Assembly (NCBI RefSeq): GCF_037126465.1
Contig: NC_088203.1
Location: forward strand, 98,456,668-98,520,667
Length of the DNA: 64,000 nt
From: Ornithodoros turicata
Taxonomy: Eukaryota; Arthropoda; Arachnida; Ixodida; Argasidae
Reading direction: 5' to 3'
In this document: one piece after another, positions 10,988 to 21,208 of the stretch
Numbering within the stretch: the first letter of the stretch is position 1
Layout: every line of letters begins with the position of its first letter
Position numbers and translations under genes: made by a program
The notes under the pieces: generated by a model
Seen by the model: only the letters and a program-made list of their open reading frames with translations
What the model was told of the DNA's origin: nothing
Databases searched by the model: none

Positions 10988-11228
10988 TACAGGACGGTTA
11001 CGATTGTGTAACGCGAATTTCAGCGGTAGCTGTTGTGTGTGGATGTTGACTGTTTTATATATGAACTGATATGTGCGCAACCATTTTGGAGTGACGAGTA
11101 CTGCCTTGTGGTCTGTGAAGTGAGTGGTGATATGCAGAGCTGGGATTAGCGAGACAAAAATATTATTAATATTAAAGCGAGATAGGGATAGATCGAGACA
11201 CTTTCCGGAACAACGTACCCATCTCTGA
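10988..11228 (+). repeat. Dispersed repeat R2, copy 1
   Basis: This aligns with the reverse complement of 30905-31148. Shared words include ACAGGACGGTTACGAT, TTGTGTGTGGATGTTGAC, GTGACGAGTACTGCCTTGTG, GAGCTGGGATTAG and TCGAGACACTTTC. I do not recognise the family and see no open frame conserved between the copies. Confidence 0.65.
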
Positions 11229-11337
11229 GTATGTCAAAACCGCTTTTATTAGCTTTAGATTATTTTAACTTATTTTGAATCACCGAAACGGACTTTCAAC
11301 GGACAGAGGGACACAGGGAAGAAGGAGAGAGAAGAAG

Positions 11338-11390
11338 CGGAGGGAGGGGGGGATTTATTAGCAGAAAAAGGAAAAGGAAAGCGGAGGGTT
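11338..11390 (-). mobile_element. LINE 3' terminus, C-run tail type (fragment)
   Basis: On the minus strand a pyrimidine-rich stretch leads to CTGCTAATAAATCCCCCCCTCC. The AATAAA followed by a C run is the same end as at 41699 and 46485. Only the last ~50 bp is clear. Confidence 0.45.
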
Positions 11391-12000
11391 TTGATACACA
11401 TCCACAGATGCTTTTTATTGTATAGATATTTCCTTCCTGTAAACAGCTACCGCTGTAAAATATGCACAGTTCACTGAAAAGAGTGACAGACAACTGTACA
11501 CCTCATGTGTAAGGTTCATTGGATAGACGTACATTACTCGCAACTCCCAACCGATCTCCCGTCCGTCACCTAGCTCCGATAAGGGCCTCACTTGCGGCGA
11601 ACAACGCCATCAGTACCGGGTCTGACCCGCATGTTCTTGTGAACACGTGTGGAAACAGACTCGACAAAAAAAAAAAAAAACCTGAGCCAATCTTCCGGAC
11701 GACCTTGCAACGTGTCCGTTTTGCTACTAACATCTTTAAGATTATTGCGCAAGTTTGCGATAAATCGCTGTTTGATGTGAGGTAATGATAATTTGTGAAG
11801 TCCAGATCATAAAGGCTCGGCTTCTTATTAATAAGCCAGGAGCGATACCTTTATTAAGAAGGAAAAACAAAGGGGGAATGGCGTGGGGCTTTCCGCGGCC
11901 CTCAGGCTGGACGCCGCACTGGACATGGGCAACTGAAGACAAGGGTAAGCGAAACGGAGCTGGACGGAATGCTTCTCAGTCACAAGTAAACAATTGAACA
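11391..12000. other. No recognisable feature
   Basis: Nothing recognisable apart from a 14-A run near 11666. Confidence 0.45.
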
Positions 12001-12784
12001 ACAAAAAAGTGTGGCTAACGGGTAAGGGGGGATTATGTTTATTATATAAAAAATGGGAGGGAAAGGGAGGGAGGGAAAATAGGAGAGAGAGAGGGAGGAA
12101 GGGAGGGAGGGATAGGAGAGTAAGCAAATAAGAGAGACAACCGTTCACCGTGACAGCCATGCAGACTGATCAATGGCTTGCGCCACACGGGGTAATTCTC
12201 CACGCGCCAGGCACTATTGGCTTTGACGATGGTGCCTCTACAAGGCTCCCCCCACTAGCGAACTGCGGGCGGCAGAGAGTGATGCACAGCGAGGGTAGGG
12301 GTCCAGGAGACGCGCTTCAGGAGCGCCTGGGGGAACGGAACAGCCCGATAGGGGTCGGACAGAGCGGCAAACCAGGTGAAGCGTTGCACGCTGACAGTTC
12401 GGCAGGTGGAGCTAGCGAATGCTCCTGGCAGGTAGAAGCTGGCAACAAGGTGTCGAAGAAGGCCGGCTTCAAACGCTCCATCGAGACGGTGTCGGCGCGG
12501 CCGTTGATGTCGAGGGTAAAATGTCTATCTGCGCGGTGGAGAACCCGGAATGGGCCGGTGTAGGGGGGGGGGGGGGGGGGCTGGAGTGGTTTTCGCACGG
12601 CATTGGAGCGGACGAAAACGGGCGTACGGGTGGTCAGATCAGGGTGTGAATCTCCTATACATTTGGTGACCCGAACAAAGAACACCACGTCCGGTGTAAT
12701 TCGGCCATTCGGCAAGTCACACCGCGACCACTGTTCCACCGGGGACTCGCAGGAGACTCGCAGGAGACTCGCGAGGACTCTCAC
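12001..12784 (-). pseudogene. Ty3/Gypsy integrase C-terminus, polypurine tract and LTR start
   Basis: The minus-strand frame 12784-12317 ends a Gypsy pol. HPDLTTRTPVFVR, then YTGPFRVLHRADRHFTLDI and VSMERLKPAF match the GPY/F-type C-terminal module of Gypsy integrases, which helps bind DNA during integration. A 17-G run (12563-12579 on the + strand) falls in the codons before YTGPF and expands a proline stretch. Beyond the stop, GTGGGGGGAGCC looks like a polypurine tract and is followed by TGTAGAGGCACC at 12242, a plausible LTR start. The LTR runs into CT-rich sequence with AATAAACATAATCCCCCC near 12025-12045, possibly a LINE tail. The catalytic part of pol is absent. Confidence 0.65.
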
Positions 12785-13192
12785 TTTGAGCTCCGTTTCC
12801 GGTTTCCACCAGCTTCACGATGGTCCTCCTTCTCTGGCGACGCACTTCTCTGGCGACAACCAGCATTTACGCTCCCGTATCGGTCACGGTACCGTAGCCC
12901 ACTCAGAAACATTCAACGCACTCATCAATCACTCAAGGCACTCAACAACCGCTCAACCGTTCATGCATTCAAGCACACGACCACTCAATGCACTCACAGA
13001 TCTTGACTAGGCCCCGACCGCATCACAGCGCACTCAGCCTTGCCATCCCGCTGCTGCCGCTGCATCGACCACCACGATCACAAGTCCTGTGGCCCGCCCT
13101 CCATCAGCCACGTGTCGTCCTCATCCTCTTCACGGTATCGACGCGGACCTCAACCTCAAGCTCCGCTCCGCGTCTGAGGAGGGAGGGAGTGA
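12785..13192 (+). other. CACTCAA-rich stretch and possible Gypsy 3' coding end
   Basis: Between 12897 and 13005 the words CACTCAA, CATTCAA and GCACTCA recur irregularly. From 13040 a frame reads HHDHKSCGPPS..RYRRGPQPQAPLRV and stops just before GAGGAGGGAGGGAGTGA, a purine tract of the kind found before a 3' LTR. The coding assignment is an inference from that position. Confidence 0.3.
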
Positions 13193-13372
13193 TGTAGCCG
13201 CCCGTGGACGACGATGACGACGCGTCTCTGCTGCTGCGACCAGCCAGTTCTACCGGCGCAGTGCTCGCGTGAGGTCACGAACCCCTGCCGCTGGGACATT
13301 CCATCATCGCCGGTCAGGACTCGTGTACAGGAACAATATCTCTTCTATTAACTGCTTAGTAGCTGCGCAACA
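13193..13372 (+). mobile_element. Possible LTR (solo or 3' LTR) of a Gypsy-like element
   Basis: The segment starts TGTAGCCGCCCGTGG directly after a purine tract with a TGA, and ends TGCGCAACA, giving the TG...CA ends of an LTR. CTCTTCTATTAACTGC near the end resembles the R/U5 region of arthropod Gypsy LTRs. No second copy is in the window, so the 3' border is a guess. Confidence 0.35.
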
Positions 13373-14929
13373 GTGTTGCAGAAGTGTTCTGCGATCCAGA
13401 CTCAATGGATGCATAGCATGCAGTGGGTTACTAGGGTTGGCGTCAGTCGGTGCGGGAGCCCTGTCACACACGCCCCCCCCCCCCAAATGCATTGCTTCCC
13501 ACACCAGTATCATACCTCAGAGAAAGAGAGGAAGAAGGGTGCTGGTGCGGCTCGTCTCCCGAAACGGCACCCCCGCACCGCCCTAGAGACGCCACTGATA
13601 ACACGTGATAGTTCGCAGTAAAAGACAGACGGAGGAAAACACACACATGAAACGCTCCTAATTCACCACTGAATTGCTTTCGCCGTTTCGTGGCAGTGGA
13701 CACGATATCAGAAGTATCATAAGAGGCAAGTCTGTACAGCACTCAGAAAGGTGGTGTGTGCGTTCGAACTAGTACACACGAAACAGAATTACACATCTGA
13801 ATGCATCTGAAGATGGGTCTGGTGCACATACCTGCGTATGCTGCTATTGGGAGGGTGCGGTGAGGTACAGTCCTGCACCAAATGCCAAGCTGGGAAATGC
13901 ATTTGATGCTGAAAAACTGATGAGATGGCCCCACTTCATTGACAAATTAGACGTAACTGATGCCGACAAGGTTGACGGGCCTTAGAAGACAAAGCCATGG
14001 TCGTTGAACATTCAGGAAACACTGTCAAAATGGAGCAAGAGGGGCTCAAATGGAGGTCTCTTCCGGGATGATTATAGAAATGCTCGACGCATTATACGTG
14101 ATACGCTTAATAAAATCACCCTATTTTTCTCAAATGAGAGCAAAGGGTGTGTCGAAATCATTTTTCCATGCCCCATTGAATGCAATAAACAGTAAACTTG
14201 AATTTTTTTACGGTCGTTTCTGTGCTTAAGCATTGCAGGGCTATGAGGCACTGCCCTCTCCGTACGAGAAGATGCTTTGATACTTGTATGTTAGATACTG
14301 ATTGAAGACAATTCAGCGAGCCAGCGTACATGATAGACGAGTGGACAACGTTAAAAGTTAGAGGTGATGACTATTCACAGAAAAGTACTTCGAGGCTGTG
14401 ATGCTGCAGACGTCATCATTAAAGACGAAAAGGAGCACGAAGGTTACTATGGCAACCGTACACTCTCGCACAATTTCTTAATGGTACTCCTTTGGGAGAG
14501 GGACAAATATTTTTCTTCTGAAATACATGACAATACCCTCGGTAAACAGTTTTGAAAAATAGCTAATCTCTTTCAGTGCGCTTTCTAATCATCTCAAGGC
14601 CAGTCTTTTCACTGTGATATGCGACACTCTATTTCAGATGAGGTTGTTGTACGTATATATAAAAAAGTATGGTAGGTATGATGAAAGTTATGCCAAATGA
14701 ACGAGAGCGACAGAGTTGGTTGCTCGAGCTCATCTGTCGTAGCGAAATACGAGCTCAAATGAACAAGGGACGCGTCGTTTGCGAGGTGAGTTGGCGCATT
14801 CGTTTGCAGCGCGATGTGCCTGAAGCTCTTCAGGAGGCATACACTTCTTAGGACAGACCATAATGAGGCCACTGCCACAGCGAACGTGACTCTCCGAAAT
14901 CACCCGTCTGCGACTTGCAACTTTCCTCT
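13373..14929. other. No recognisable feature
   Basis: A C12 run lies at about 13475-13487. Otherwise I see short two-strand ORFs without motifs and no repeat shared with the rest of the window. Confidence 0.45.
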
Positions 14930-15082
14930 TCTGTTCTTCTTCTTCTCCTTGTTGTTCTCCTTCTTATTCTCCTTCTGCTTCTTCCCCTTCTTCTTCTCCT
15001 CCTCCTTTTGCTTCTTCCTCTTCTTCTTCTCTTCATTTCACCTCTTCGTGTTTCTCTTCTTCTCCTCTTCGTCTCTTCTTTT
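14930..15082 (+). repeat. Pyrimidine (CTT/TCC) microsatellite-like tract
   Basis: About 150 bp consists almost only of C and T, built from TTCTTC, CTCCTT and CTTCTT words. It creates Leu/Phe-rich and Arg-rich spurious frames on the two strands. Confidence 0.8.
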
Positions 15083-15259
15083 CTGTGTTTCGACGATGCG
15101 ACACATGAAGCAAGATCTTCACGAAAGTGAGCCCTAAACAGCTGGCGCTGTAAAAAGTGTGGCTTAATGGTATCGTTTCCTGAAAACGTCGCTAAGCTTA
15201 TACGTTAAGCTTTTTGCAGCCGCTTCTCACAAGCTTTTCTCGATATGTTCCACGCTGCG

Positions 15260-15805
15260 TCATATGAAACGAATTGTTGCTCCATTGAGTGATGCTCTAA
15301 ATATGTAACCGTCTAGACAGCTTTGATACGGATAGTAATCTTTTGGTTCCGTACACGTTTCGCAACGTGGGTGAGACGAAGGTAACAATAATTTGGGGTG
15401 TATCGAGTAACATAGAAATCGGATGTTTCGCAACATGCTCTCGCTTATAGTTGAGAGAAGGCTTACTCGAAGCTTTTTCGAGACGATGGACTGAATACGA
15501 TTTTTGCATTTTTTTTTACATGTTTTAGCTTTCTTCGCCTCCTGAGAACAAGTGGGCTCCTCATGGGAAACACGGTGGTCGAGTGCAGAGGCGGCACAGT
15601 TATTAAAGAAGCCTAATTCTTCCTGCAATGTGTTGCAGTGTGATTCTGCTTGATCTCGACATCCTGCAATACTTTCGAAAGCCACAAACACCTTCGGCAC
15701 ACATGCTCGATGTGGACATTCGAAACTCGGTTGGAACCCACGGACGTAATATTTCACGGTAGCGGTAGGTGTAACTAAAGAGGAGCAAGCAAATACATAA
15801 CGCAC
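15260..15805 (-). CDS. Unidentified Cys/Lys-rich ORF, candidate exon
   Basis: This 181-codon minus-strand frame is the longest one not explained by a transposon or by low-complexity sequence. It has many cysteines, including FECPHRACVPK, IAGCRDQAESHC and TCKKKCKNR, and a basic segment around codons 90-115. No domain is recognised. On the minus strand a CTCCTCTTTAG sequence just inside the frame could serve as a splice acceptor, so the ORF might be a terminal exon of a secreted Cys-rich protein, a common class in ticks. That is inference; no start context, partner exon or poly(A) signal was found. It could also be chance. Confidence 0.25.
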   Translation of the reverse strand: MRYVFACSSLVTPTATVKYYVRGFQPSFECPHRACVPKVFVAFESIAGCRDQAESHCNTLQEELGFFNNCAASALDHRVSHEEPTCSQEAKKAKTCKKKCKNRIQSIVSKKLRVSLLSTISESMLRNIRFLCYSIHPKLLLPSSHPRCETCTEPKDYYPYQSCLDGYIFRASLNGATIRFI

Positions 15806-16136
15806 GGTAAATAGACCAGCGCCCTCAGCAGTCGCCTACTCCCACGTAAGGTTTTTATGTGGTCACGTTTACGTGGGTCATACAGGTTTTCCTTCCATAC
15901 TCTTTACTGAGGTATAAGACCAGAGAAACGCGCAAAGAAAGAATCAGGTACGCGATGACGGATAATGGGTCTGTAAGGAAAACAAAGAGGAATTCGGATG
16001 GCCTTTTTGCCATGGTATTACTATTTTGTGGAATAATGTGTGCCTTAGAAACCCCGGAGAGTTCTCTTCACTTTCATCGCATATCATTCGAACAGCGAAG
16101 CAACATCGCGTCAACTCACCATGGAAGCCGAAGGAC
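15806..16136. other. No recognisable feature
   Basis: Nothing recognisable. Confidence 0.4.
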
Positions 16137-16213
16137 ACTCAAATATGACACTGAAGCTTTCTAAAAATTTAATTGAAATTAAATTTTAGAAAGCTCCAAT
16201 GTCATTTTTTGAG
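16137..16213. repeat. Inverted repeat, ~36-bp arms
   Basis: CTCAAATATGACACTGAAGC..TTTCTAAAAATTTAATT pairs with AAATTAAATTTTAGAAAG..CATTTTTTGAG almost without a loop. It may be the core of a small foldback element; no outer ends or target duplication were identified. Confidence 0.55.
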
Positions 16214-16534
16214 TTCTCTGCTGCCATCTCGGACTTGGCTCACCATTGTACCCACGTCTGCCTATGGAGGCCGAAGAGACAGACAATGACGGGTAGCTTC
16301 TCCTGCGTACACGGTATCAGTGCAGCAAAAGCACGCTGTACAGAAGACCGGAAGAACACACCGAAAGCCCGTCTCATCTGCGGAATGCACTCTGCATTAA
16401 AAATGTCACGTGAAATCATATCTGCAATGTTTACGCCACGCAGATTGGATAGCGACCAAGGCCGCTACGCGTGCCCGTACCTTCTCCCCATCTTTAACTG
16501 TAAAAATGTTGTTCTTGCTTCCCTAAGCGAGACT
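16214..16534. other. No recognisable feature
   Basis: Nothing recognisable. Confidence 0.4.
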
Positions 16535-16977
16535 TGCAATAAAGCGTGCAATCATGAAGGTGGGCAGTCTCTGGAGTGAGAAGACACAACAGTAAATGGC
16601 GACGATGATGCACGAAATAGTCCAAACCAGGAACAGTCACCTACTCAGCATGGCCCACGAGCAGCCGTCCACGGGAAACTGCCGGAATTCAAGGTGGATT
16701 CCGCTACCTTCGACGTCTACGTTGAAAGGTTCGAACTTTTTGTGGCCACGAATGAAGTAGACGACAGCAAGAAAGTGAAGCTCCTTCTTTCTCCAATTGG
16801 AGAGGAAGCGTACGCTACACTTCGTAGTCTTCTGTCTCCAATCAAGCCCGTAGATGTTGCCTACGACAAGGCCGTCGAGACACTTTCACAGTTTTATAAG
16901 CCAAAACGTTCTATCCTTGGGGCAATAAAGCGTGCAATCATGAAGGTGGCAGTTTCTGGAGTGTGAAGACACAACAA
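16535..16977 (+). pseudogene. LTR-retrotransposon gag fragment between direct repeats
   Basis: From about 16596 one frame reads NGDDDARNSPNQEQ, then KLPEFKVDSATFDVYVERFE, then VKLLLSPIGEEAYATLRSLL and ETLSQFYKPKRSIL. This is the pattern of Ty3/Gypsy-type gag proteins, which form the particle shell. It breaks off at about 16920. A 56-bp segment starting GCAATAAAGCGTGCAATCATG stands directly before (16535-16592) and directly after (16921-16977) the gag piece, with a few differences. The AATAAA in it, and a TGGCGAC word like a primer-binding site at 16595, suggest these are LTR remnants around an internally deleted element. That reading is inferred; the repeats themselves are seen. Confidence 0.6.
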
Positions 16978-18274
16978 AAAACACTGCTTCGCTTCAAGCG
17001 TCTGTACTTCAACCGACTACAATCGCACTGGACGTGGTACTTCATTACACTGCGACAGTAAGGTCTCTTGCTTCCGTGTGTATTTTCGCTGGTTCGATGA
17101 ACGATGACGCGCAGAAGACGTTGAACGAGATTCTAAGTTGTTCTCGACAAAGACGCATTAAAGACAAGTTGGGTAGAGGCAGCTTGGTGTGAGTGACACA
17201 GCAGAACAATTTACCGCAAACGATTTGACCGGTTACATATACACTTAGGTATCATTGTCACTTGTTGTGTTTATGAATACTGCAGCCAATTACGAATTTT
17301 TTGCATCTCATCTTCTCAATGTTCCTCACAAGTACGGCATGCAAAACTGTGCCAAATTTTCTTGTAGACTCGTCGATTCCGCTAACAGTCTCCGAACCGA
17401 ACGCCGATCGCAGTGACGGGCAAAGCACCTCAAAAGTGTACGTGAAGTGCCAAGTAAGGGAACATATGAGGCGCAGCGAGACGAAAACGTCTGTCGATTT
17501 TTCTGTATTTTTGTACAGGAAAGCAAACTTTGCATTTGTAACTCCAATGGCTATAGAAGAAATCTTGCTTTATACTGGTCATACAACATAAACGTTATGT
17601 TTGAAGAGATACGCCGACAAATTGCGAAAATATGGACAGCTAACTCTTGTAACTGTGTGCCCAAGACTCTGGCCCAATGTTACAACCAGTGGGGAGTATG
17701 ATACCAAGAGGATACAACGAAATAACTGATGTAAAGTCAACTTCGACTGCGACATTACTGCGAGCATGCGAAGACATTGTGAGGCAATTTCATGGTATTA
17801 AAATCTCGGCAGATGAACGCGTTGAGCCCAAACTCTTCCACCTGCCTAAGCCAGGGCGACATCAGAAAGCAAGCCCCGCGATCATAAAACGCTCATAACA
17901 ATATTACTTTTTACTTTCACTTCTTGTGAGAACAGCCACCGCAATGGAGCAAGTCGCATATTACATAACGAATGGAAAGAACAAACGGACAAGTCATTAT
18001 TCCTTATCTACTCAGCCTCCCGAACAGAGCGCACGAGGAAAAGCTTGCAGACGACGGGTCATTATTAAACAATCTCTCCCGTCTGGTGGCGTTGTCACAG
18101 CGTAGTCACCGCTAGGGTGCCCTACTAGTCACGGAAGTGAGGCGAAGGCGGTACTAACTGACGACCTCGGTTCGCTACACCAACCTGACACGCGCTCGCA
18201 GATTACAGACAACCGTGTCGCATACAGTACATACTTACGATAGTCAGCGAATTTAAGACCCATTTTGCCATATG
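16978..18274. other. No recognisable feature
   Basis: No gene or known repeat seen. An open frame at 17677-17898 has no motif I can name. Confidence 0.45.
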
Positions 18275-18535
18275 TGATACTACAGCGGTGCGCAGAGCGT
18301 GTGTCATTCATCGGGCGCTGATAGACAGCAGGAAACGAGAATGGGATGAAACACTATCCCCTTGAAGGGAGGGTCGGTACGCACAATGGATGCGTTCGCC
18401 GGACCGCACCGTTTATCTGACGCATCCGTTGTGCGTACCGACCCTCCCTTCAAAGGGATAGTGGATCATCCCAATCTCGTTTCCAGCTGTCTATCAACGC
18501 CCGATGACACGCGCTCCACTGTATGCAGGAAGTTT
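18275..18535. mobile_element. Long palindrome, probable foldback MITE
   Basis: Arms of about 95-120 bp pair around 18395-18425. GAAGGGAGGGTCGGTACGCA at 18364 matches the reverse complement of TGCGTACCGACCCTCCCTTC at 18431. Pairing continues outward through CACTATCCC, ATCTCGTTTCC, GATAGACAGC and GTGTCAT with few mismatches. Exact ends and a target duplication are not resolved. Confidence 0.7.
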
Positions 18536-18584
18536 ACACTCCCGGCCTTTCTACGACAAGTTAGCGGTGGTAGTATACTGCTGG

Positions 18585-19452
18585 ATGGCATGCAGGAACG
18601 GTAATAGGGAATAATGAAGAAACCCGTTGTCTGCAAATTCGCTTACCTCGGTCGCTCTGTTAAAGGGATAGTTCGCCCTCCAGGCATGGATCCGTTTATT
18701 TCTCTTGCAGACGTTAGTGTATTTCAAACTTTATGAGGTCCATGCACTAGTTTCCCCGCAGCTCGAGCGGTATGAATTATGGTAGGCACCTGAAAGCAAC
18801 GAGATCCACGTAAGTGTATAGGCTTTCCCACGGAGAATGATGCACGCGCGACGTCAATTTGAGAACAATATGACGACAAGTAGGTGTTCCTGTTTCCCAG
18901 GCATTGAGGAGTGGCTTCTTATCGTTAGCCCTGATACAACGTCACGAAATGTCACGCCGGCCCGTCGCAGCCTCCCTTAGTATGCTACATTACCTGGGCC
19001 CGGCCGCGCTTCCGGAGCCCACAGGAAAATGCTGAACATTCAGAAAATACATCGATTCCGAACGAAAGGGATTGACGGGGAGTTGTTCATTGTCAGTTGC
19101 ACACGTCCAGCACGTTTCCGTTTCCGTCCAGCAAGTTTCGTTAGGGAGTGAACTATCACTTTAATGCATTCTCGTGGAAACCTGTGGACCCTGTAATTCT
19201 CCTAGCGTGGCTTTCCCAGATTTCCCGGAGTGTCTAATATAAGCCCTTGCCTCTAATGAGTGCCTTGTATCCTTGAATAGACTCACTGATAGCGCTGCTG
19301 ATATAGCTGATATTAATCTTTCTGGACTGCGGACAGCTTTTCTGCATGGAATTATTGACCGGTATGCATAGTACGTAGTAGGTACACGGATTGCGTTGTT
19401 CTACCTGTATTGATATGTTCATACAATGGTTTTCTGCTTGTCAGGTGAAAGT
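18585..19452 (+). repeat. Dispersed repeat R1, copy 2, with MITE inside
   Basis: This is homologous to 180-545 on both sides of a ~500-bp insertion. The left part begins ATGCAGGAACGGTAATAGGGA; the right part contains CCGGAGTGTCTAAT, GCTGCTGATATAGCTGATAT and GGTTTTCTGCTTG. Confidence 0.6.
18664..19160. mobile_element. TTAA-flanked MITE (piggyBac-like target)
   Basis: The element starts AGGGATAGTTCGCCCTCC and ends with the reverse complement of AGTGATAGTTCACTCCC. It is bordered by TTAA at 18660-18663 and 19161-19164. It has no coding capacity. The related sequence at 180-545 lacks it, so it inserted after R1 duplicated. TTAA target duplications are typical of piggyBac-type transposases; the source transposase is not in the window. 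Confidence 0.65.
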
Positions 19453-20436
19453 TCAGTGCGAAGGAACTAAAAGAGAGACTGACGACAAAGCACTGCGTCA
19501 GTGCTTATAGTTCCCCACCACCAGAGTTTTATTGTTTTTAATATGTCACACCAAACAGCCCATTTTCTTAACCTTTTTAGCAGTTTTACCGCGCTCATAA
19601 ACTGCCCCGACCCTGTGATACTGTACCCCCTCTTTGTACAGAACACTACACAATAGACTTCACACGAACGAAACACACAACACCATTAGCGTTCAGAGCT
19701 ACCCTCACACAGCTGCCGCCCGTCTAATTGATAATATATTACGAGCTCTCATTTCGCAGCTCGGAACAATGAGGCATTAACGACATCTAAGCAGCGCCAA
19801 GGCGTAGCACAAAGGCACAATAAAGGGGCCAAGAACGATTACTGAGAAAGAGCGTCATATCTCTGAAAGAGACGTCGTCACTCTGAGACAAGGACAGCTC
19901 TTTTACTGGCAACCTGGCCGAGAAAAATTTGAGAGATTTTCCGGGTCGAACACGCACAAATAAAATACATAACTGCCAGTCTATTCTCGACTAAAATTGA
20001 ATTCTGCAGATACATAACTCTATCATCCCCTTCTTGGCTGCCTTTTGCGCTATTCGTTTCGAAAAGGCTTGAAGGCTCAGCTAGAGAATATTTATGTGCA
20101 TTCGACGCCCGCGAGAAAGGAATGAGGACGACGTGTCATGACGTTCTCAAGACAGAGCAATTGAGAAGCAGTGAGTCGACAAGCAACGCTTCGGTGCGGG
20201 TACGCTACAGGGTTGAGAGTTTAAAAATTATATTTGTACTGGTATGACGTACATTATCGCATATTATCAAAACATGAAATCTGGAATTTGTCGGGGCAGA
20301 AAACTCAGTTACGACGGAGCGATCACAATTAAAATCCAAATCCAGTTAAATTCAAGCGTATACACACATACACGTACTATAGGAGTTAATGTGAAAAGGG
20401 GGTTTAGTGCTGATAAAAGAAAAGAAGGGAAAAGTT
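19453..20436. other. No recognisable feature
   Basis: Nothing recognisable. Confidence 0.45.
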
Positions 20437-20530
20437 CAACAACAACTTTATTTTCGGCCTTGGAGAGTGGGGAGTTTCATCGCAACAGGCGATACTCTAC
20501 CCCAGTGCTTGGTGGAATGGGGGGAATAAA
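20437..20530 (-). mobile_element. LINE 3' end (hairpin tail type)
   Basis: On the minus strand GGGGTAGAGTATCGC...GCGATGAAACTCCCC (20503-20469) has a GGGG/CCCC outer stem and a 5-bp ATCGC/GCGAT inner stem. AATAAAGTTGTTGTTG follows. The coding region is lost. Confidence 0.65.
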
Positions 20531-21208
20531 ATAACGAGCCCCTTTACAATAACGATCGAAGTCTCGGAAATCGGAAAAGTTAGCCAAGATATAGGCTTCC
20601 TATTCCCAAGAGCAAACAAACAAACAAACAAACAAACAAACAAACAAAAGGAAGATAATTTGAAAGGATTCATAACGCTGCACTTGTCCTGGAACGCTAC
20701 GCTTGATGAAACTTTATTGTACTTATGGACTATACGGGTATCTGTTTTATGATGCTTCTAAAGATACAAATAACAACAAATACGCAGCTGCGATTGAGGT
20801 CTGTATCACATGAGGTAGATGCTTGCTTTACATGTATGAAGAGGTTGATGAGCAATCACATCGTCCGCTCAGGTGATACCGAAAGAGCTATCTCTTACCA
20901 ATGTACGGCGGGGGGGGGGGGGATTTCTTGGCAGAAAAAAAATAAGAAAAAAGAAAGGGCAATGTACGAGCAATGTAAGGCGGTAAGCGAAAGTACACAA
21001 GTAAAAAGGAAGCTGAATATAATTTCTTGTCTCATACTGTTTATGTTCCCGCCACTTCGGCTTAAGCCACATGTGAAACGAGAAACATTAATTTTATTTA
21101 TTCACTTATTTTATTTACCTCTATATATTAACGTGGGGAGTGGAAGTGTTGATGCAGAAACACATGCACGCATATATGCATCGCATATGCATATATATAT
21201 CGTATATA
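20531..21208. other. AAAC microsatellite and G run; otherwise nothing
   Basis: An (AAAC)n tract lies at about 20613-20648 and a 13-G run at about 20909-20922. The 209-codon frame that begins here at 20725 runs into the foldback element at 21209 and has no motif. Confidence 0.5.

Noticed and set aside
12563..12579. Poly-proline stretch in the integrase frame as a functional feature
   Set aside because: It is made by a 17-G homopolymer, most likely slippage or assembly noise.
14848..15137. Arg-rich minus frame and Leu/Phe-rich plus frames
   Set aside because: They are translations of a pyrimidine microsatellite-like tract.
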